A stretch of DNA of 64,000 nt from Pseudomonas sp. HS6 (GTDB lineage Bacteria; Pseudomonadota; Gammaproteobacteria; Pseudomonadales; Pseudomonadaceae), in NCBI RefSeq assembly GCF_023375815.1, contig NZ_CP067412.1:2852001-2916000 (forward strand). The letters run 5' to 3'. This document shows, in pieces, positions 35,597-45,916 of the stretch. Position 1 is the first letter of the stretch, and each line of letters starts with the position of its first letter. Both the position numbers and the translations under genes were made by a program. The notes under the pieces were generated by a model. That model was not told the origin of the DNA. It ran no database searches and worked only from the letters and a program-made list of their open reading frames with translations.

Positions 35597-37462
35597 ATGG
35601 CCCTACTGCAGATCGCCGAACCCGGCCAAAGTCCTCAACCGCACCAGCGTCGTCTGGCTGTGGGGATCGACTTGGGTACTACCAATTCGCTGGTCGCTGC
35701 GTTGCGCAGTGGTCTTTCCGAGCCGCTGGCCGACGCCGAAGGGCGGGTCATCCTGCCTTCCGCCGTGCGTTATCACGCCGATCGCGTCGAAGTTGGCGAG
35801 TCGGCCAAGCTGGCTGCGTCCTCAGATCCCCTGAATACCGTGCTGTCGGTCAAACGCCTGATGGGTCGTGGTCTGTCCGACGTCAAGCAATTGGGCGATC
35901 AACTGCCGTACCGCTTTGTCGGCGGTGAATCGCACATGCCGTTCATCGACACCGTGCAGGGGCCGAAAAGCCCGGTCGAAGTGTCTGCCGATATCCTCAA
36001 GGTGTTGCGTCAGCGTGCTGAAGCGACCCTTGGCGGTGAGCTGGTGGGCGCGGTGATCACCGTTCCAGCATATTTCGACGACGCTCAGCGCCAGGCCACT
36101 AAAGATGCGGCGAAACTCGCCGGTCTGAACGTGCTGCGTCTACTTAACGAGCCGACTGCGGCGGCGGTGGCGTACGGTCTGGATCAGCATGCCGAAGGCC
36201 TGGTCGCCATTTACGACCTGGGTGGCGGCACATTCGATATTTCGATTCTGCGCCTGACCGGCGGTGTCTTCGAAGTCTTGGCAACCGGCGGCGACAGCGC
36301 GCTGGGTGGCGATGACTTCGATCACGCGATTGCTGGCTGGATTATCGAGAGCGCCGGTTTGTCTGCCGACCTCGATCCGGGCGCGCAACGAAGCTTGCTA
36401 CAAGCCGCTTGCGCAGCCAAAGAAGCCCTGACGGATGCCGACAGTGTTGAAGTGGCCTACGGCGACTGGAAAGCACAACTGACCCGCGAAGCTTTCGATG
36501 CACTGATCGAACCAATGGTCGCCCGCAGCCTGAAAGCCTGCCGCCGCGCCGTCCGCGATTCCGGCGTCGAGCTGGAAGACGTGCACGCGGTGGTCATGGT
36601 GGGTGGTTCGACTCGCGTTCCACGCGTTCGCGAAGCTGTCGCCGAAGCCTTCGGTCGTCAGCCGCTGACTGAAATCGACCCGGATCAAGTGGTGGCCATC
36701 GGGGCCGCGATCCAGGCAGATACACTGGCTGGCAACAAGCGTGATGGCGGCGAACTGCTGCTGCTCGACGTGATTCCATTGTCCCTGGGGCTGGAAACCA
36801 TGGGCGGACTGATGGAGAAGGTGATTCCGCGCAATACCACCATTCCCGTTGCTCGCGCCCAGGACTTCACGACTTATAAAGACGGCCAGTCGGCCATGGC
36901 GATCCACGTGTTGCAGGGCGAGCGCGAATTGATCAGCGATTGCCGCTCACTGGCGCGCTTTGAATTACGCGGCATTCCGGCGATGGTGGCGGGCGCGGCG
37001 AAAATTCGCGTGACCTTCCAGGTCGACGCCGACGGCCTGCTCAGCGTTTCCGCCCGTGAATTGGGTTCGGGCGTTGAAGCCAGCATCCAGGTCAAGCCGT
37101 CCTATGGTTTGACCGACGGCGAAATCGCCAAGATGCTGAAAGATTCGTTCCAGCACGCCAATGACGACAAGGTCGCCCGCGTACTTCGCGAGCAGCAAGT
37201 CGATGCCCAGCGTCTGATCGAAGCGGTGCAGGGCGCTCTGGAGGCGGATGGCGAGCGTTTGCTCGACGCCGAAGAGCGCATGGTCATCGATCTGCAGGTA
37301 CAGGAACTGACCGAACTGATGAAAGGCACCGATGGTTACGCCATCGAGCAGCAGACCAAGCGTCTGTCGCAAGTGACCGATGCTTTTGCTGCCCGTCGTA
37401 TGGATCAGACGGTGAAAGCCGCTCTGTCCGGGCGCAACCTGAATGAAATCGAGGATATCTGA
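35597..37462 (+). CDS. hscA: Hsp70-type chaperone HscA
   Basis: A 621-residue Hsp70 specialised for IscU cluster transfer. Nucleotide-domain motifs: [46 protein letters not shown]; the substrate domain follows [19 protein letters not shown]. Stop overlaps fdx by one base (TGATG). Confidence 0.97.
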   Translation: MALLQIAEPGQSPQPHQRRLAVGIDLGTTNSLVAALRSGLSEPLADAEGRVILPSAVRYHADRVEVGESAKLAASSDPLNTVLSVKRLMGRGLSDVKQLGDQLPYRFVGGESHMPFIDTVQGPKSPVEVSADILKVLRQRAEATLGGELVGAVITVPAYFDDAQRQATKDAAKLAGLNVLRLLNEPTAAAVAYGLDQHAEGLVAIYDLGGGTFDISILRLTGGVFEVLATGGDSALGGDDFDHAIAGWIIESAGLSADLDPGAQRSLLQAACAAKEALTDADSVEVAYGDWKAQLTREAFDALIEPMVARSLKACRRAVRDSGVELEDVHAVVMVGGSTRVPRVREAVAEAFGRQPLTEIDPDQVVAIGAAIQADTLAGNKRDGGELLLLDVIPLSLGLETMGGLMEKVIPRNTTIPVARAQDFTTYKDGQSAMAIHVLQGERELISDCRSLARFELRGIPAMVAGAAKIRVTFQVDADGLLSVSARELGSGVEASIQVKPSYGLTDGEIAKMLKDSFQHANDDKVARVLREQQVDAQRLIEAVQGALEADGERLLDAEERMVIDLQVQELTELMKGTDGYAIEQQTKRLSQVTDAFAARRMDQTVKAALSGRNLNEIEDI

Positions 37463-37803
37463 TGCCGCAGGTCATTTTTCTGCCACACGAGAAGTTCTGC
37501 CCTGAAGGCATGGTTGTTGACGCTGCACCTGGCACGTCGATCCTCGAACTGGCTCACGAACACCATATCGAGATGGAAAGCGCGTGCGGCGGTGTCTGCG
37601 CTTGCACCACTTGTCACTGCATCATTCGCGAGGGTTTTGACTCGCTGGAAGAAGCTGACGAGTTGGAGGAGGATTTCCTTGATCGTGCCTGGGGTCTGGA
37701 GGCGCAGTCGCGCCTGGCCTGTCAGGCGATCGTGGGTGACGAAGACATCACCGTCGAAATTCCGAAATATTCGCTTAACCATGCGGCCGAAGCGCCGCAC
37801 TGA
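37462..37803 (+). CDS. fdx: ISC-type [2Fe-2S] ferredoxin
   Basis: A 113-residue adrenodoxin-like ferredoxin. Cluster cysteines in ACGGVCACTTCHC (C-x5-C-x2-C) and the fourth in RLACQAIVG. Provides electrons for cluster assembly. Confidence 0.96.
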   Translation: MPQVIFLPHEKFCPEGMVVDAAPGTSILELAHEHHIEMESACGGVCACTTCHCIIREGFDSLEEADELEEDFLDRAWGLEAQSRLACQAIVGDEDITVEIPKYSLNHAAEAPH

Positions 37804-37817
37804 CTGGTAAGACTGTC

Positions 37818-38018
37818 ATGAGCTACGGTTGGAATGATGTTCAACGTATTGCAGAAGAGCTGGCCGAAGCCAAGCCGGACGTCGATCCGCTCTCTGTCAA
37901 TTTCGTCGACTTGCAGCGATGGATCATGGAACTGCCGGATTTCGACAACACCTCTGGCCGTGTCGGCGAGAAGGTGTTGGAAGCGGTCCAGGCTCTCTGG
38001 ATCGAAGAAGTAGACTGA
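37818..38018 (+). CDS. iscX: Isc accessory protein IscX
   Basis: A 66-residue acidic helical protein (SYGWNDVQRIAEELAEAKPD, FVDLQRWIMELPDF). It binds IscS and iron and may tune the sulfur transfer rate. Last gene of the operon before a terminator. Confidence 0.94.
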   Translation: MSYGWNDVQRIAEELAEAKPDVDPLSVNFVDLQRWIMELPDFDNTSGRVGEKVLEAVQALWIEEVD

Positions 38019-38047
38019 TCGTCCTTGCAGGTTAGGCAATACCCAAG

Positions 38048-38078
38048 AACCCGCGTATAATTCGCGGGTTTAATTTTT
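38048..38078 (+). terminator. Isc operon terminator
   Basis: Eight-pair stem AACCCGCG / CGCGGGTT with loop TATAATT followed by TAATTTTT. The loop itself contains a TATAAT hexamer. Confidence 0.85.
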
Positions 38079-38106
38079 CGCAAATTACTGTTTCTGGAGT
38101 TACACC

Positions 38107-38532
38107 ATGGCTGTTCAACGCACTTTCTCCATCATCAAGCCTGACGCTGTTGCAAAAAACGTCATCGGCGAAATCACCACTCGTTTCGAAAAAGCCGGCC
38201 TGCGCGTTGTAGCTTCGAAACTGAAGCAACTGTCCAAAGCCGAAGCTGAAGGCTTCTACGCTGAGCACAGCGCTCGTGGCTTCTTCGGCGACCTGGTTGC
38301 CTTCATGATCTCCGGTCCTGTTGTTGTTCAGGTTCTGGAAGGCGAAAACGCTATCGCTCTGAACCGTGAGCTGATGGGCGCTACCAACCCTAAAGAAGCT
38401 GCTGCCGGCACCATCCGTGCTGACTTCGCTGATTCCATCGACGCCAACGCTGTACACGGTTCGGACTCCGAAGCCGCTGCTGCTCGTGAAATCTCGTACT
38501 TCTTCGCAGCTACTGAAGTAACCACTCGCTAA
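38107..38532 (+). CDS. ndk: Nucleoside diphosphate kinase
   Basis: A 141-residue kinase exchanging phosphates between NTPs and NDPs. N-terminal [17 protein letters not shown] and the active histidine in [13 protein letters not shown]. Codon use is highly biased to preferred codons, as expected of a highly expressed gene. Confidence 0.97.
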   Translation: MAVQRTFSIIKPDAVAKNVIGEITTRFEKAGLRVVASKLKQLSKAEAEGFYAEHSARGFFGDLVAFMISGPVVVQVLEGENAIALNRELMGATNPKEAAAGTIRADFADSIDANAVHGSDSEAAAAREISYFFAATEVTTR

Positions 38533-38560
38533 GCATTGGCTTATGAGTGAAGGTGAATCC

Positions 38561-39709
38561 ATGACTACATCGACTGTTAAAACCAACCTGCTGGGTCTGA
38601 CCCAGCCGGAAATGGAAAAATTCTTCGACTCAATCGGGGAGAAGCGTTTCCGTGCCGGTCAGGTAATGAAATGGATTCACCACTTTGGCGTGGATGATTT
38701 CGACGCCATGACGAACGTCAGCAAGGCCTTGCGCGACAAGCTCAAGGCTATTGCTGAAGTCCGTGGTCCCGAAGTGGTCAGCGAGGATATCTCCAGCGAC
38801 GGCACCCGTAAGTGGGTGGTGCGCGTGGCGTCCGGCAGCTGTGTCGAGACCGTTTACATTCCCCAGGGCAAACGCGGCACTTTGTGCGTTTCGTCCCAGG
38901 CAGGCTGTGCCCTGGACTGCAGTTTCTGCTCCACCGGCAAGCAAGGCTTCAACAGCAACCTCACCGCCGCCGAAGTCATCGGTCAGGTGTGGATTGCCAA
39001 CAAATCCTTCGGCAGTGTTCCGGCTACCATCGACCGCGCCATCACCAACGTGGTGATGATGGGCATGGGCGAACCGCTGCTGAACTTCGACAACGTCGTG
39101 GCGGCCATGCATCTGATGATGGATGACCTGGGCTACGGGATCTCCAAGCGCCGCGTGACCCTGTCCACGTCGGGTGTGGTGCCGATGATCGATGAGCTGG
39201 CCAAGCACATCGACGTATCCCTGGCGTTGTCCCTGCACGCACCGAATGACGCATTGCGTAACCAATTGGTGCCGATCAACAAGAAATATCCGCTTAAGAT
39301 GCTCCTCGAGTCGTGCCAGCGCTACATGTCCGAACTGGGCGAGAAGCGCGTGCTGACCATCGAGTACACCTTGCTCAAGGACGTCAACGACAAGCTTGAG
39401 CACGCTGTGGAAATGATCGAGCTGCTCAAGGATATTCCCTGCAAGATCAACCTGATTCCGTTCAACCCGTTCCCGCATTCCGGGTACGAGCGGCCGAGCA
39501 ACAACGCTATCCGCCGGTTCCAGGATCAGCTTCACCAGGCAGGCTATAACGTGACTGTGCGCACCACCCGTGGTGAAGACATCGACGCGGCTTGCGGTCA
39601 ATTGGTAGGGCAGGTGCTGGATCGCACCCGTCGCAGCGAACGTTACATCGCCGTGCGCGAATTGAGCGCCGACAGCGATCTGGCACAGAACGCCGCGAAC
39701 ACTAATTAA
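38561..39709 (+). CDS. rlmN: Dual-specificity RNA methyltransferase RlmN
   Basis: A 382-residue radical-SAM enzyme methylating C2 of adenosine in 23S rRNA and tRNA. Cluster motif C-x3-C-x2-C in [11 protein letters not shown], and the C-terminal catalytic cysteine in DIDAACGQL. Other conserved parts: [13 protein letters not shown] and [23 protein letters not shown] 38561 (MTTSTVK) is preferred to ATG 38543. Confidence 0.97.
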   Translation: MTTSTVKTNLLGLTQPEMEKFFDSIGEKRFRAGQVMKWIHHFGVDDFDAMTNVSKALRDKLKAIAEVRGPEVVSEDISSDGTRKWVVRVASGSCVETVYIPQGKRGTLCVSSQAGCALDCSFCSTGKQGFNSNLTAAEVIGQVWIANKSFGSVPATIDRAITNVVMMGMGEPLLNFDNVVAAMHLMMDDLGYGISKRRVTLSTSGVVPMIDELAKHIDVSLALSLHAPNDALRNQLVPINKKYPLKMLLESCQRYMSELGEKRVLTIEYTLLKDVNDKLEHAVEMIELLKDIPCKINLIPFNPFPHSGYERPSNNAIRRFQDQLHQAGYNVTVRTTRGEDIDAACGQLVGQVLDRTRRSERYIAVRELSADSDLAQNAANTN

Positions 39710-39721
39710 GAGAGGATCTCT

Positions 39722-40480
39722 ATGTCCCTGCGCTTTGCGCTGCTGTTGCTGTTGGCCAGCCTGTGTGCTGGCTGTGTCCTTTCGGGTGATTACAACCCGA
39801 TGAAGACCAGCAAGGGCCGTGATGAAGCGCGGGCTGCCTACGTGCAGCTGGGATTGGGATACTTGCAGCAAGGCATGACCGAGCGGGCCAAGGTGCCGTT
39901 GAAAAAGGCCTTGGAGCTGGACAGTTCGGATCCTGACGCCAACGCGGCCCTCGGACTGGTTTTCCAGTCCGAAGTGGAACCTGCACTGGCGGATGAGCAC
40001 TTTCGCAAGGCGCTGTCCTCCCGTCCCGCCGATGCCCGCATCCTCAACAATTACGGCAGTTTTCTCTACGAAGAACAGCGTTACAAGGAAGCCTACGAGC
40101 GTTTTGAACAGGCCGCCGCCGATACCCTGTATCCTGAGCGTTCGCGTGTGTTCGAGAACCTCGGCATGACGGCGTTCAAGCTTGGCCAGCGTGATCTTGC
40201 CCAGCAGCAACTGGAAAAAGCATTGCGTTTGAACCGTCAGCAACCACGGGCATTGCTCGAAATGGCTGAGTTGTCATTCGAAGACAGGCATTATGTGCCC
40301 GCGCGTGACTATTACGACCGTTTCAGCCAGCTGTCCGAGCAAAATGCACGTAGTCTGTTGCTCGCGGTTCGGCTGGCAAAAGTGTTTGAAGATCGCGACA
40401 AGGCCGCCAGTGCGGGCCTGCAATTAAAACGACTCTATCCCGGTACGCCGGAATATCAGCAATACCTGTCGGAGCAATGA
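39722..40480 (+). CDS. pilF: Type IV pilus biogenesis lipoprotein PilF/PilW
   Basis: A 252-residue TPR lipoprotein with a lipobox cysteine (SLCAGCVLSGD). About six TPR-like helix pairs follow (YVQLGLGYLQQGM, ALELDSSDPDANAALGL). It assists assembly of the PilQ secretin in the outer membrane. Its last codons overlap the start of rodZ, forming the standard rlmN-pilF-rodZ-ispG chain. Confidence 0.94.
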   Translation: MSLRFALLLLLASLCAGCVLSGDYNPMKTSKGRDEARAAYVQLGLGYLQQGMTERAKVPLKKALELDSSDPDANAALGLVFQSEVEPALADEHFRKALSSRPADARILNNYGSFLYEEQRYKEAYERFEQAAADTLYPERSRVFENLGMTAFKLGQRDLAQQQLEKALRLNRQQPRALLEMAELSFEDRHYVPARDYYDRFSQLSEQNARSLLLAVRLAKVFEDRDKAASAGLQLKRLYPGTPEYQQYLSEQ

Positions 40481-41529
40481 TGAAAGCGGCGCATCCCGAA
40501 GTTGTAGCAGCGAATCGCGTTAACCCCGGTGAGACCTTGCGCCAGGCCCGCGAAAGCAATGGCTGGTCGCTGGCCGAAGTGGCCCTCAAGCTCAACCTCA
40601 CCGTGACTTCCCTGACCAACCTCGAAGCCGGTGCGTTCGACAAGCTGCCGGGGCATACCTTCGCCCGCGGTTATATTCGCGCCTATGCCAAATTGCTCGG
40701 CATGGATCAGGCGGTTCTGGTCCAGCAGTTCGACCAGTCCACCGGCACCGATTCCCAGGGCAGCAACGTCCACGCCCTGGGTCGGATCGAAGAGCCGGTC
40801 CGGGTTTCCCACACCATTTTGCGGATCGTCAGCCTGCTGTTGCTGATCGCGGTCATCGGCGGCGGTTTCGTCTGGTGGCAGGATCAGACTTCACAGCGGA
40901 CCAAGGATCTGACCACATTGGCGCCTGAGCACGTCGAAGTCGAAGGCGCTGACGGCACCACCCAGATTCATCCACTGGACGAGCCGGAAGACCAGGCCGT
41001 CGCGGAAGGCGAGGCCGAGGGCGCAACCGCTCTGGCACTGCCACAAGCGGAAACCGCTGCCGAGTCGACCGGTGCCGAGGCTGCTGCTCCAGCAACAGCT
41101 CCGGTGACGCCTGCTCCAGCTGTAACCGCTGCTGCACCGGTTCACACGCCGGCTCCGGTGGTGGCTGCTCCGGCCACGCCTGCGCCAAACGTTCCGGCTA
41201 CACCAGCACCTGTCGTCACGGCTCCGGTCGCGCCGGTTGTTGTTGCGCCGGCTCCTGCGCCAGTGGCCCCGGTAGCTCCGGTTGCCGGTCAAGGCCAGGT
41301 TCAATTGCAATTCACCGCCGATTGCTGGGCTCAGGTCACTGACGGCAGCGGTAAAGTGTTGTTCAGCGGTCTCAAGCACAAGGGCGACAGCGTCTCCGTG
41401 GCTGGCAAGCCACCGCTGGCTGTTCGTCTGGGCGTTGCCCGTGCCGCGCAAGTCAGCTACAACGGCCAGCCGGTCGATATCGCTCCGTTCACCAGTGGCG
41501 AGACTGCTCGCCTGAAGTTGGGTCAATAA
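40477..41529 (+). CDS. rodZ: Cell-shape protein RodZ
   Basis: A 350-residue bitopic membrane protein. N-terminal cytoplasmic HTH (LRQARESNGWSLAEVALKLN), one helix (ILRIVSLLLLIAVIGGGFVWW, ~residues 110-130), a long Ala/Pro/Val/Thr-rich linker, and a C-terminal DUF4115 domain with LQFTADCWAQVTDGSGKVLF. It links MreB to the cell wall machinery. ATG 40477 or the adjacent ATG 40480 may be used. Confidence 0.95.
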   Translation: MMKAAHPEVVAANRVNPGETLRQARESNGWSLAEVALKLNLTVTSLTNLEAGAFDKLPGHTFARGYIRAYAKLLGMDQAVLVQQFDQSTGTDSQGSNVHALGRIEEPVRVSHTILRIVSLLLLIAVIGGGFVWWQDQTSQRTKDLTTLAPEHVEVEGADGTTQIHPLDEPEDQAVAEGEAEGATALALPQAETAAESTGAEAAAPATAPVTPAPAVTAAAPVHTPAPVVAAPATPAPNVPATPAPVVTAPVAPVVVAPAPAPVAPVAPVAGQGQVQLQFTADCWAQVTDGSGKVLFSGLKHKGDSVSVAGKPPLAVRLGVARAAQVSYNGQPVDIAPFTSGETARLKLGQ

Positions 41530-41532
41530 GTC

Positions 41533-42642
41533 ATGCACGGCGAATCTCCAATCAAACGTCGCGAATCACGCAAGATCTGGGTCGGTAACGTGCCTGTCGG
41601 CGGCGATGCGCCTATCGCTGTGCAGAGCATGACCAACAGCGACACCAATGACGTCGCTGCCACCGTCGCCCAGATCAATCGCCTTGAAGCCGCCGGTGTC
41701 GACATCGTGCGGGTTTCGGTGCCGGACATGGACGCCGCCGAGGCATTCGGCAAGATCAAGCAACTGGTCAAGGTGCCGTTGGTTGCCGACATCCACTTCG
41801 ATTACCGGATCGCTTTGCGCGTGGCTGAGTTGGGTGTCGATTGCCTGCGCATCAACCCGGGCAACATTGGTCGTGAAGACCGCGTGCGTGCGGTGGTCGA
41901 TGCCGCTCGTGATCGGGGGATTCCGATCCGCATCGGCGTCAACGCCGGTTCCCTGGAAAAAGACCTGCAAAAGAAATACGGCGAACCGACCCCGGCCGCA
42001 CTGGTCGAGTCCGCGTTGCGCCATGTCGAGCACCTCGAACGCCTGAATTTCCAGGACTTCAAGGTCAGCGTGAAGGCCTCCGACGTGTTCATGGCCGTCG
42101 AAGCCTACCGTCTGCTGGCCAAGGAAATCGTCCAGCCGCTGCACCTGGGCATCACCGAAGCCGGTGGATTGCGCTCCGGTACAGTGAAATCCGCCGTGGG
42201 CCTAGGTATGCTGCTCGCCGAGGGGATTGGCGATACTATCCGCATCTCGCTGGCGGCCGATCCGGTCGAGGAAGTGAAGGTCGGTTACGACATTCTCAAG
42301 TCTTTGCATCTGCGTTCCCGTGGTATCAACTTCATCGCCTGCCCGAGCTGCTCGCGGCAGAACTTCGATGTGGTCAAGACCATGAACGAGCTGGAAGGGC
42401 GCCTTGAAGATCTGCTGGTGCCGCTGGATGTCGCGGTGATCGGTTGCGTGGTCAACGGCCCCGGCGAAGCCAAGGAAGCCCATATCGGCTTGACCGGCGG
42501 CACGCCGAACCTGATTTACATCGACGGCAAGCCGTCGCAGAAACTGACGAATGACAATCTGGTGGACGAGCTCGAAAGGCTGATCCGCCAGAAAGCGGCC
42601 GAGAAGGTCGAAGCTGACGCAGCGGTTATCGCGCGCGGCTGA
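41533..42642 (+). CDS. ispG: 4-hydroxy-3-methylbut-2-enyl diphosphate synthase IspG
   Basis: A 369-residue [4Fe-4S] enzyme of the MEP isoprenoid pathway, converting MEcPP to HMBPP. Ligand cysteines in [13 protein letters not shown] and [16 protein letters not shown]-barrel motif [12 protein letters not shown]. Follows rodZ by three bases. Confidence 0.97.
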   Translation: MHGESPIKRRESRKIWVGNVPVGGDAPIAVQSMTNSDTNDVAATVAQINRLEAAGVDIVRVSVPDMDAAEAFGKIKQLVKVPLVADIHFDYRIALRVAELGVDCLRINPGNIGREDRVRAVVDAARDRGIPIRIGVNAGSLEKDLQKKYGEPTPAALVESALRHVEHLERLNFQDFKVSVKASDVFMAVEAYRLLAKEIVQPLHLGITEAGGLRSGTVKSAVGLGMLLAEGIGDTIRISLAADPVEEVKVGYDILKSLHLRSRGINFIACPSCSRQNFDVVKTMNELEGRLEDLLVPLDVAVIGCVVNGPGEAKEAHIGLTGGTPNLIYIDGKPSQKLTNDNLVDELERLIRQKAAEKVEADAAVIARG

Positions 42643-42664
42643 TCGAACGAATTAAGGAATTTCT

Positions 42665-43954
42665 GTGAGCAAGTCTCTACAAGCCATTCGTGGCATGAAC
42701 GACATCCTGCCGGAACAGACGCCGGTATGGCGCTACTTCGAAGGCACTGTTTCGCGTTTGCTGGATAACTACGGTTACAAGCAGATCCGTATGCCGATCG
42801 TCGAGTTCACCGAGCTGTTCAAACGCTCCATCGGTGAAGTGACCGACATCGTCGAAAAAGAGATGTACACCTTCGACGACCGCAACGGCGACTCCCTGAC
42901 CCTGCGCCCGGAAGGCACCGCCGCGTGCGTGCGTGCAGTACTCGAACACGGCATCACCGGCGGTGGCCAGGTGCAGAAACTGTGGTACATCGGCCCGATG
43001 TTCCGTCACGAGCGTCCGCAGAAAGGCCGTTATCGCCAGTTCCACCAGATCGGTCTGGAAGTCTTCAACCTCGACGGCCCGGACATCGACGCCGAACTGA
43101 TCGTGCTGACCTGGCGTCTGTGGGGCGAGCTGGGCATCCGCGATGCGGTCAAGCTCGAACTCAACAGCCTGGGCACCAGCGAGTCCCGTGGCCGTTATCG
43201 TGAAGCGCTGGTCGAGTATCTCTCGGCGCACCACGACAAACTGGACGAAGACAGCCAGCGTCGCCTGAAGACCAACCCGCTGCGTGTGCTCGACACCAAG
43301 AACGCCGACACACAAGCCGTCCTGGTTGATGCGCCGAAGATGGCCGACTACCTGGATGACGAGTCCCGTGCCCACTTCGAAGGCCTGAAGGCCCGTCTGG
43401 ATGCCGTCGGCATTCCTTACGTACTCAACCCGAAGCTGGTACGCGGCCTCGATTACTACAGCAAAACCGTATTCGAATGGGTCACCGACAAGCTCGGCGC
43501 CCAAGGCACCGTGTGCGCGGGCGGCCGTTACGATGGTCTGGTCGAGCAGATGGGGGGCAAGCCGACCCCGGGCGTCGGTTTTGCCATGGGTATCGAGCGT
43601 CTGGTGTTGCTGCTGGAAACCCTGGAGCAGATCCCGGAAGAAATCTCCCGTCAGGTCGACGTCTATCTCTGTGCCTTCGGGGAAGAAGCAGAGCTGGCCG
43701 GTCTGGCCCTGGCCGAGCGTGTACGCGACCAACTGCCCAACCTGCGCCTGCAAGTCAATGCCGGCGCCGGCAGCTTCAAGAGCCAGTTCAAGAAAGCCGA
43801 CAAGAGCGGTGCGCTGTACGCACTGATCCTCGGTGACGACGAAATGGCCCAGCAAGTGGTAGGTTTCAAACCCCTGCGTGGCCAGGGCGAACAACAAAGC
43901 ATTGCCTGGGATGCGCTCGCTGCACACCTGGCCACCTGCGTCGTGCAGGGTTGA
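42665..43954 (+). CDS. hisS: Histidyl-tRNA synthetase
   Basis: A 429-residue class II synthetase from GTG 42665. Motif 2 region [18 protein letters not shown], the HisA motifs [15 protein letters not shown] and [15 protein letters not shown], motif 3 [16 protein letters not shown], and a C-terminal anticodon domain. Full length. Confidence 0.97.
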   Translation: MSKSLQAIRGMNDILPEQTPVWRYFEGTVSRLLDNYGYKQIRMPIVEFTELFKRSIGEVTDIVEKEMYTFDDRNGDSLTLRPEGTAACVRAVLEHGITGGGQVQKLWYIGPMFRHERPQKGRYRQFHQIGLEVFNLDGPDIDAELIVLTWRLWGELGIRDAVKLELNSLGTSESRGRYREALVEYLSAHHDKLDEDSQRRLKTNPLRVLDTKNADTQAVLVDAPKMADYLDDESRAHFEGLKARLDAVGIPYVLNPKLVRGLDYYSKTVFEWVTDKLGAQGTVCAGGRYDGLVEQMGGKPTPGVGFAMGIERLVLLLETLEQIPEEISRQVDVYLCAFGEEAELAGLALAERVRDQLPNLRLQVNAGAGSFKSQFKKADKSGALYALILGDDEMAQQVVGFKPLRGQGEQQSIAWDALAAHLATCVVQG

Positions 43955-43995
43955 AGCTGTCTAAACAGCCGATTTAGCGATTAAGGAGTATTGGG

Positions 43996-44637
43996 GTGTC
44001 GAGTACCGAAGACGAACAGTTGGCGGATTTGAAGGACTGGTGGACACGCAACGGCAAACCTCTGGTCACTGGCGGCCTGTTGGCGCTGGTCATCGTGTTC
44101 GGCTGGCAGGCTTTTCACAAATATCAGAGCAACCAGTCGCAAGGCGCCTCGGTGCTCTATCAGCAATTGCTGGAAACCACGCTGACCCCGGATGGCAAGC
44201 CTGATGCCGCGCGCGTTGCGGATCTGGCCGGCAAGCTCAACAGCGAATTCGGTGGTTCTGCCTACGCGCAGTACGGCAGCCTGTTCGTGGCCAAGGTAGC
44301 GGTCGACAGCGGCAAGCTGGACGACGCGGCGACCGAGCTGAAAGCCATCGTTGCCAAACCGGCCAACGCAGCACTGGGCGAAATCGCCCGTCAGCGTCTG
44401 GCGCAGGTGCTGGGTGCACAAAACAAGGCTGATGAAGCTCTGAAACTGCTTGAAGGCGATGCCGACAAGTCGTTCCTGGCCACTCGCGAAGAACTCAAGG
44501 GCGACCTGCTGGTACAGCTGGGCCGCACTGATGAAGCGAACACGGCGTATCAAAAAGCCAAGGCGGCACTGTCGGATGAAGCGGCGGTCGGTGGCCTTCA
44601 AATCAAGCTGGACGACCTGGCCAAAGGGGATGCGTGA
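43996..44637 (+). CDS. yfgM: YfgM-like TPR protein, SecYEG ancillary
   Basis: A 213-residue membrane-anchored protein starting at GTG 43996. One helix (TGGLLALVIVFGWQAFHKYQ, residues ~25-45) and periplasmic TPR-like repeats (ARQRLAQVLGAQNKADEALK). Its E. coli homologue binds SecYEG and periplasmic chaperones. Located between hisS and bamB as in Pseudomonas generally. Confidence 0.92.
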   Translation: MSSTEDEQLADLKDWWTRNGKPLVTGGLLALVIVFGWQAFHKYQSNQSQGASVLYQQLLETTLTPDGKPDAARVADLAGKLNSEFGGSAYAQYGSLFVAKVAVDSGKLDDAATELKAIVAKPANAALGEIARQRLAQVLGAQNKADEALKLLEGDADKSFLATREELKGDLLVQLGRTDEANTAYQKAKAALSDEAAVGGLQIKLDDLAKGDA

Positions 44638-44638
44638 C

Positions 44639-45781
44639 GTGATCCGTTGGAAGCATGCAGCATTGCTGGCTCTGGCCCTTCTGGCCGCGGGTTGCAGCAG
44701 CAACAGCAAAAAAGAACTGCCACCGGCCGAACTGACCGATTTCAAGGAAGAAGTGGTTCTGCACAAGCAGTGGAGCCGCTCGATCGGTGACGGTCAGGGC
44801 GAAACCTACAACATGCTGGTACCGGCAGTAGATGGCGACACCATCTACGCGGCCGACGTTACCGGCATCGTGATGGCCATGGATCGCAGCAACGGCGACG
44901 TGAAGTGGAAAAAGGAACTTGACCTGCCTGTCTCCGGCGCCGTCGGCGTGGGTTACGGTCTGGTGCTGGTCGGCACCCTGCGAGGCGAAGTCATTGCACT
45001 CGACACCATCAACGGTGAAGAGAAGTGGCGCGCTCGCGTGACCAGTGAAGTGCTGGCGCCACCTGCCAACAACGGCGACATCGTGGTCGTGCAGACCCAG
45101 GACGATCGCCTGATCGGTCTGGATGCCTCCACTGGTCAACAGCGTTGGGTGTACGACAGCACGCCAGCGGTGCTGACCCTGCGCGGCACCAGCGCACCGC
45201 TCGTGACCAACCGCCTCGCGGTGGCTGGCCTGTCGACCGGTAAAGTGATCGCTCTGGACATTTCCAACGGCGTGCCGGTCTGGGAACAACGGATCGCGAT
45301 TCCGCAAGGTCGTTCGGAGCTGGAGCGTGTGGTCGACATCGACGGCGGTCTGCTGCTGTCCGGTGGCACATTGTACGTCGCCAGCTATCAGGGTCGCGTT
45401 GCGGCACTGGACCTGGAAAGCGGCCGTCAACTGTGGCAGCGCGATGCGTCGAGCTACGCCGGTATCGCCCAGGGCTTCGGCAACGTCTACGTGAGCCTGT
45501 CTTCGGGCACCGTTGAAGGCGTCGACGAGCGTTCGACCACTGCACTGTGGACCAATGATTCGCTGGCCCGCCGTCAACTGTCGGCGCCGGAAGTGTTCTC
45601 CAGCTACGTTGCAGTCGGTGACCTGGAAGGTTACCTGCATCTGCTGAGTCAGGTGGACGGTCGTTTCGTCGGCCGCGAGCGCATCGACAGCGACGGCCTG
45701 CGTGCCCGTCCGCTGGTGGTGGGTGACACGATTTATGTGTATGGCAACAGCGGCAAACTGGAAGCCCTGACCATCAAGTAA
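44639..45781 (+). CDS. bamB: Outer-membrane assembly factor BamB
   Basis: A 380-residue lipoprotein with lipobox LLAAGCSSNS, followed by an eight-bladed PQQ-type propeller (TGIVMAMDRSNGDVKWKKEL, LIGLDASTGQQRWVYD, RVAALDLESGRQLW). Part of the BAM complex. GTG 44639 has AGGGG nine bases upstream and follows the yfgM stop by one base; ATG 44630 has the same sequence directly abutting and is less likely. Confidence 0.95.
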   Translation: MIRWKHAALLALALLAAGCSSNSKKELPPAELTDFKEEVVLHKQWSRSIGDGQGETYNMLVPAVDGDTIYAADVTGIVMAMDRSNGDVKWKKELDLPVSGAVGVGYGLVLVGTLRGEVIALDTINGEEKWRARVTSEVLAPPANNGDIVVVQTQDDRLIGLDASTGQQRWVYDSTPAVLTLRGTSAPLVTNRLAVAGLSTGKVIALDISNGVPVWEQRIAIPQGRSELERVVDIDGGLLLSGGTLYVASYQGRVAALDLESGRQLWQRDASSYAGIAQGFGNVYVSLSSGTVEGVDERSTTALWTNDSLARRQLSAPEVFSSYVAVGDLEGYLHLLSQVDGRFVGRERIDSDGLRARPLVVGDTIYVYGNSGKLEALTIK

Positions 45782-45788
45782 CAACTAT

Positions 45789-45809
45789 GCTTGGGGTTAA
45801 TCCCCAAGC
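45789..45809 (+). other. Perfect inverted repeat after bamB
   Basis: An eight-pair stem GCTTGGGG / CCCCAAGC with loop TTAAT, seven bases after the bamB stop. No T-tract follows directly; it may be a 3' stability hairpin or operator. Confidence 0.6.
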
Positions 45810-45860
45810 GGCCTTGCATTTGCAGGGCTTGCAGCGCTTTTGGGCGTTGCCCCGAGCACC

Positions 45861-45892
45861 AGCCGCTGCCTCGCAGCGGCTTTTGTATTTTC
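45861..45892 (+). terminator. Terminator or attenuator ahead of der
   Basis: Nine-pair stem AGCCGCTGC / GCAGCGGCT with a three-base loop (CTC) and TTTTGTATTTT tail, 25 bases before der. It either ends the bamB transcript or attenuates der. Confidence 0.8.
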
Positions 45893-45916
45893 TGAAATAA
45901 CGAAGTGGAGAGCCGC

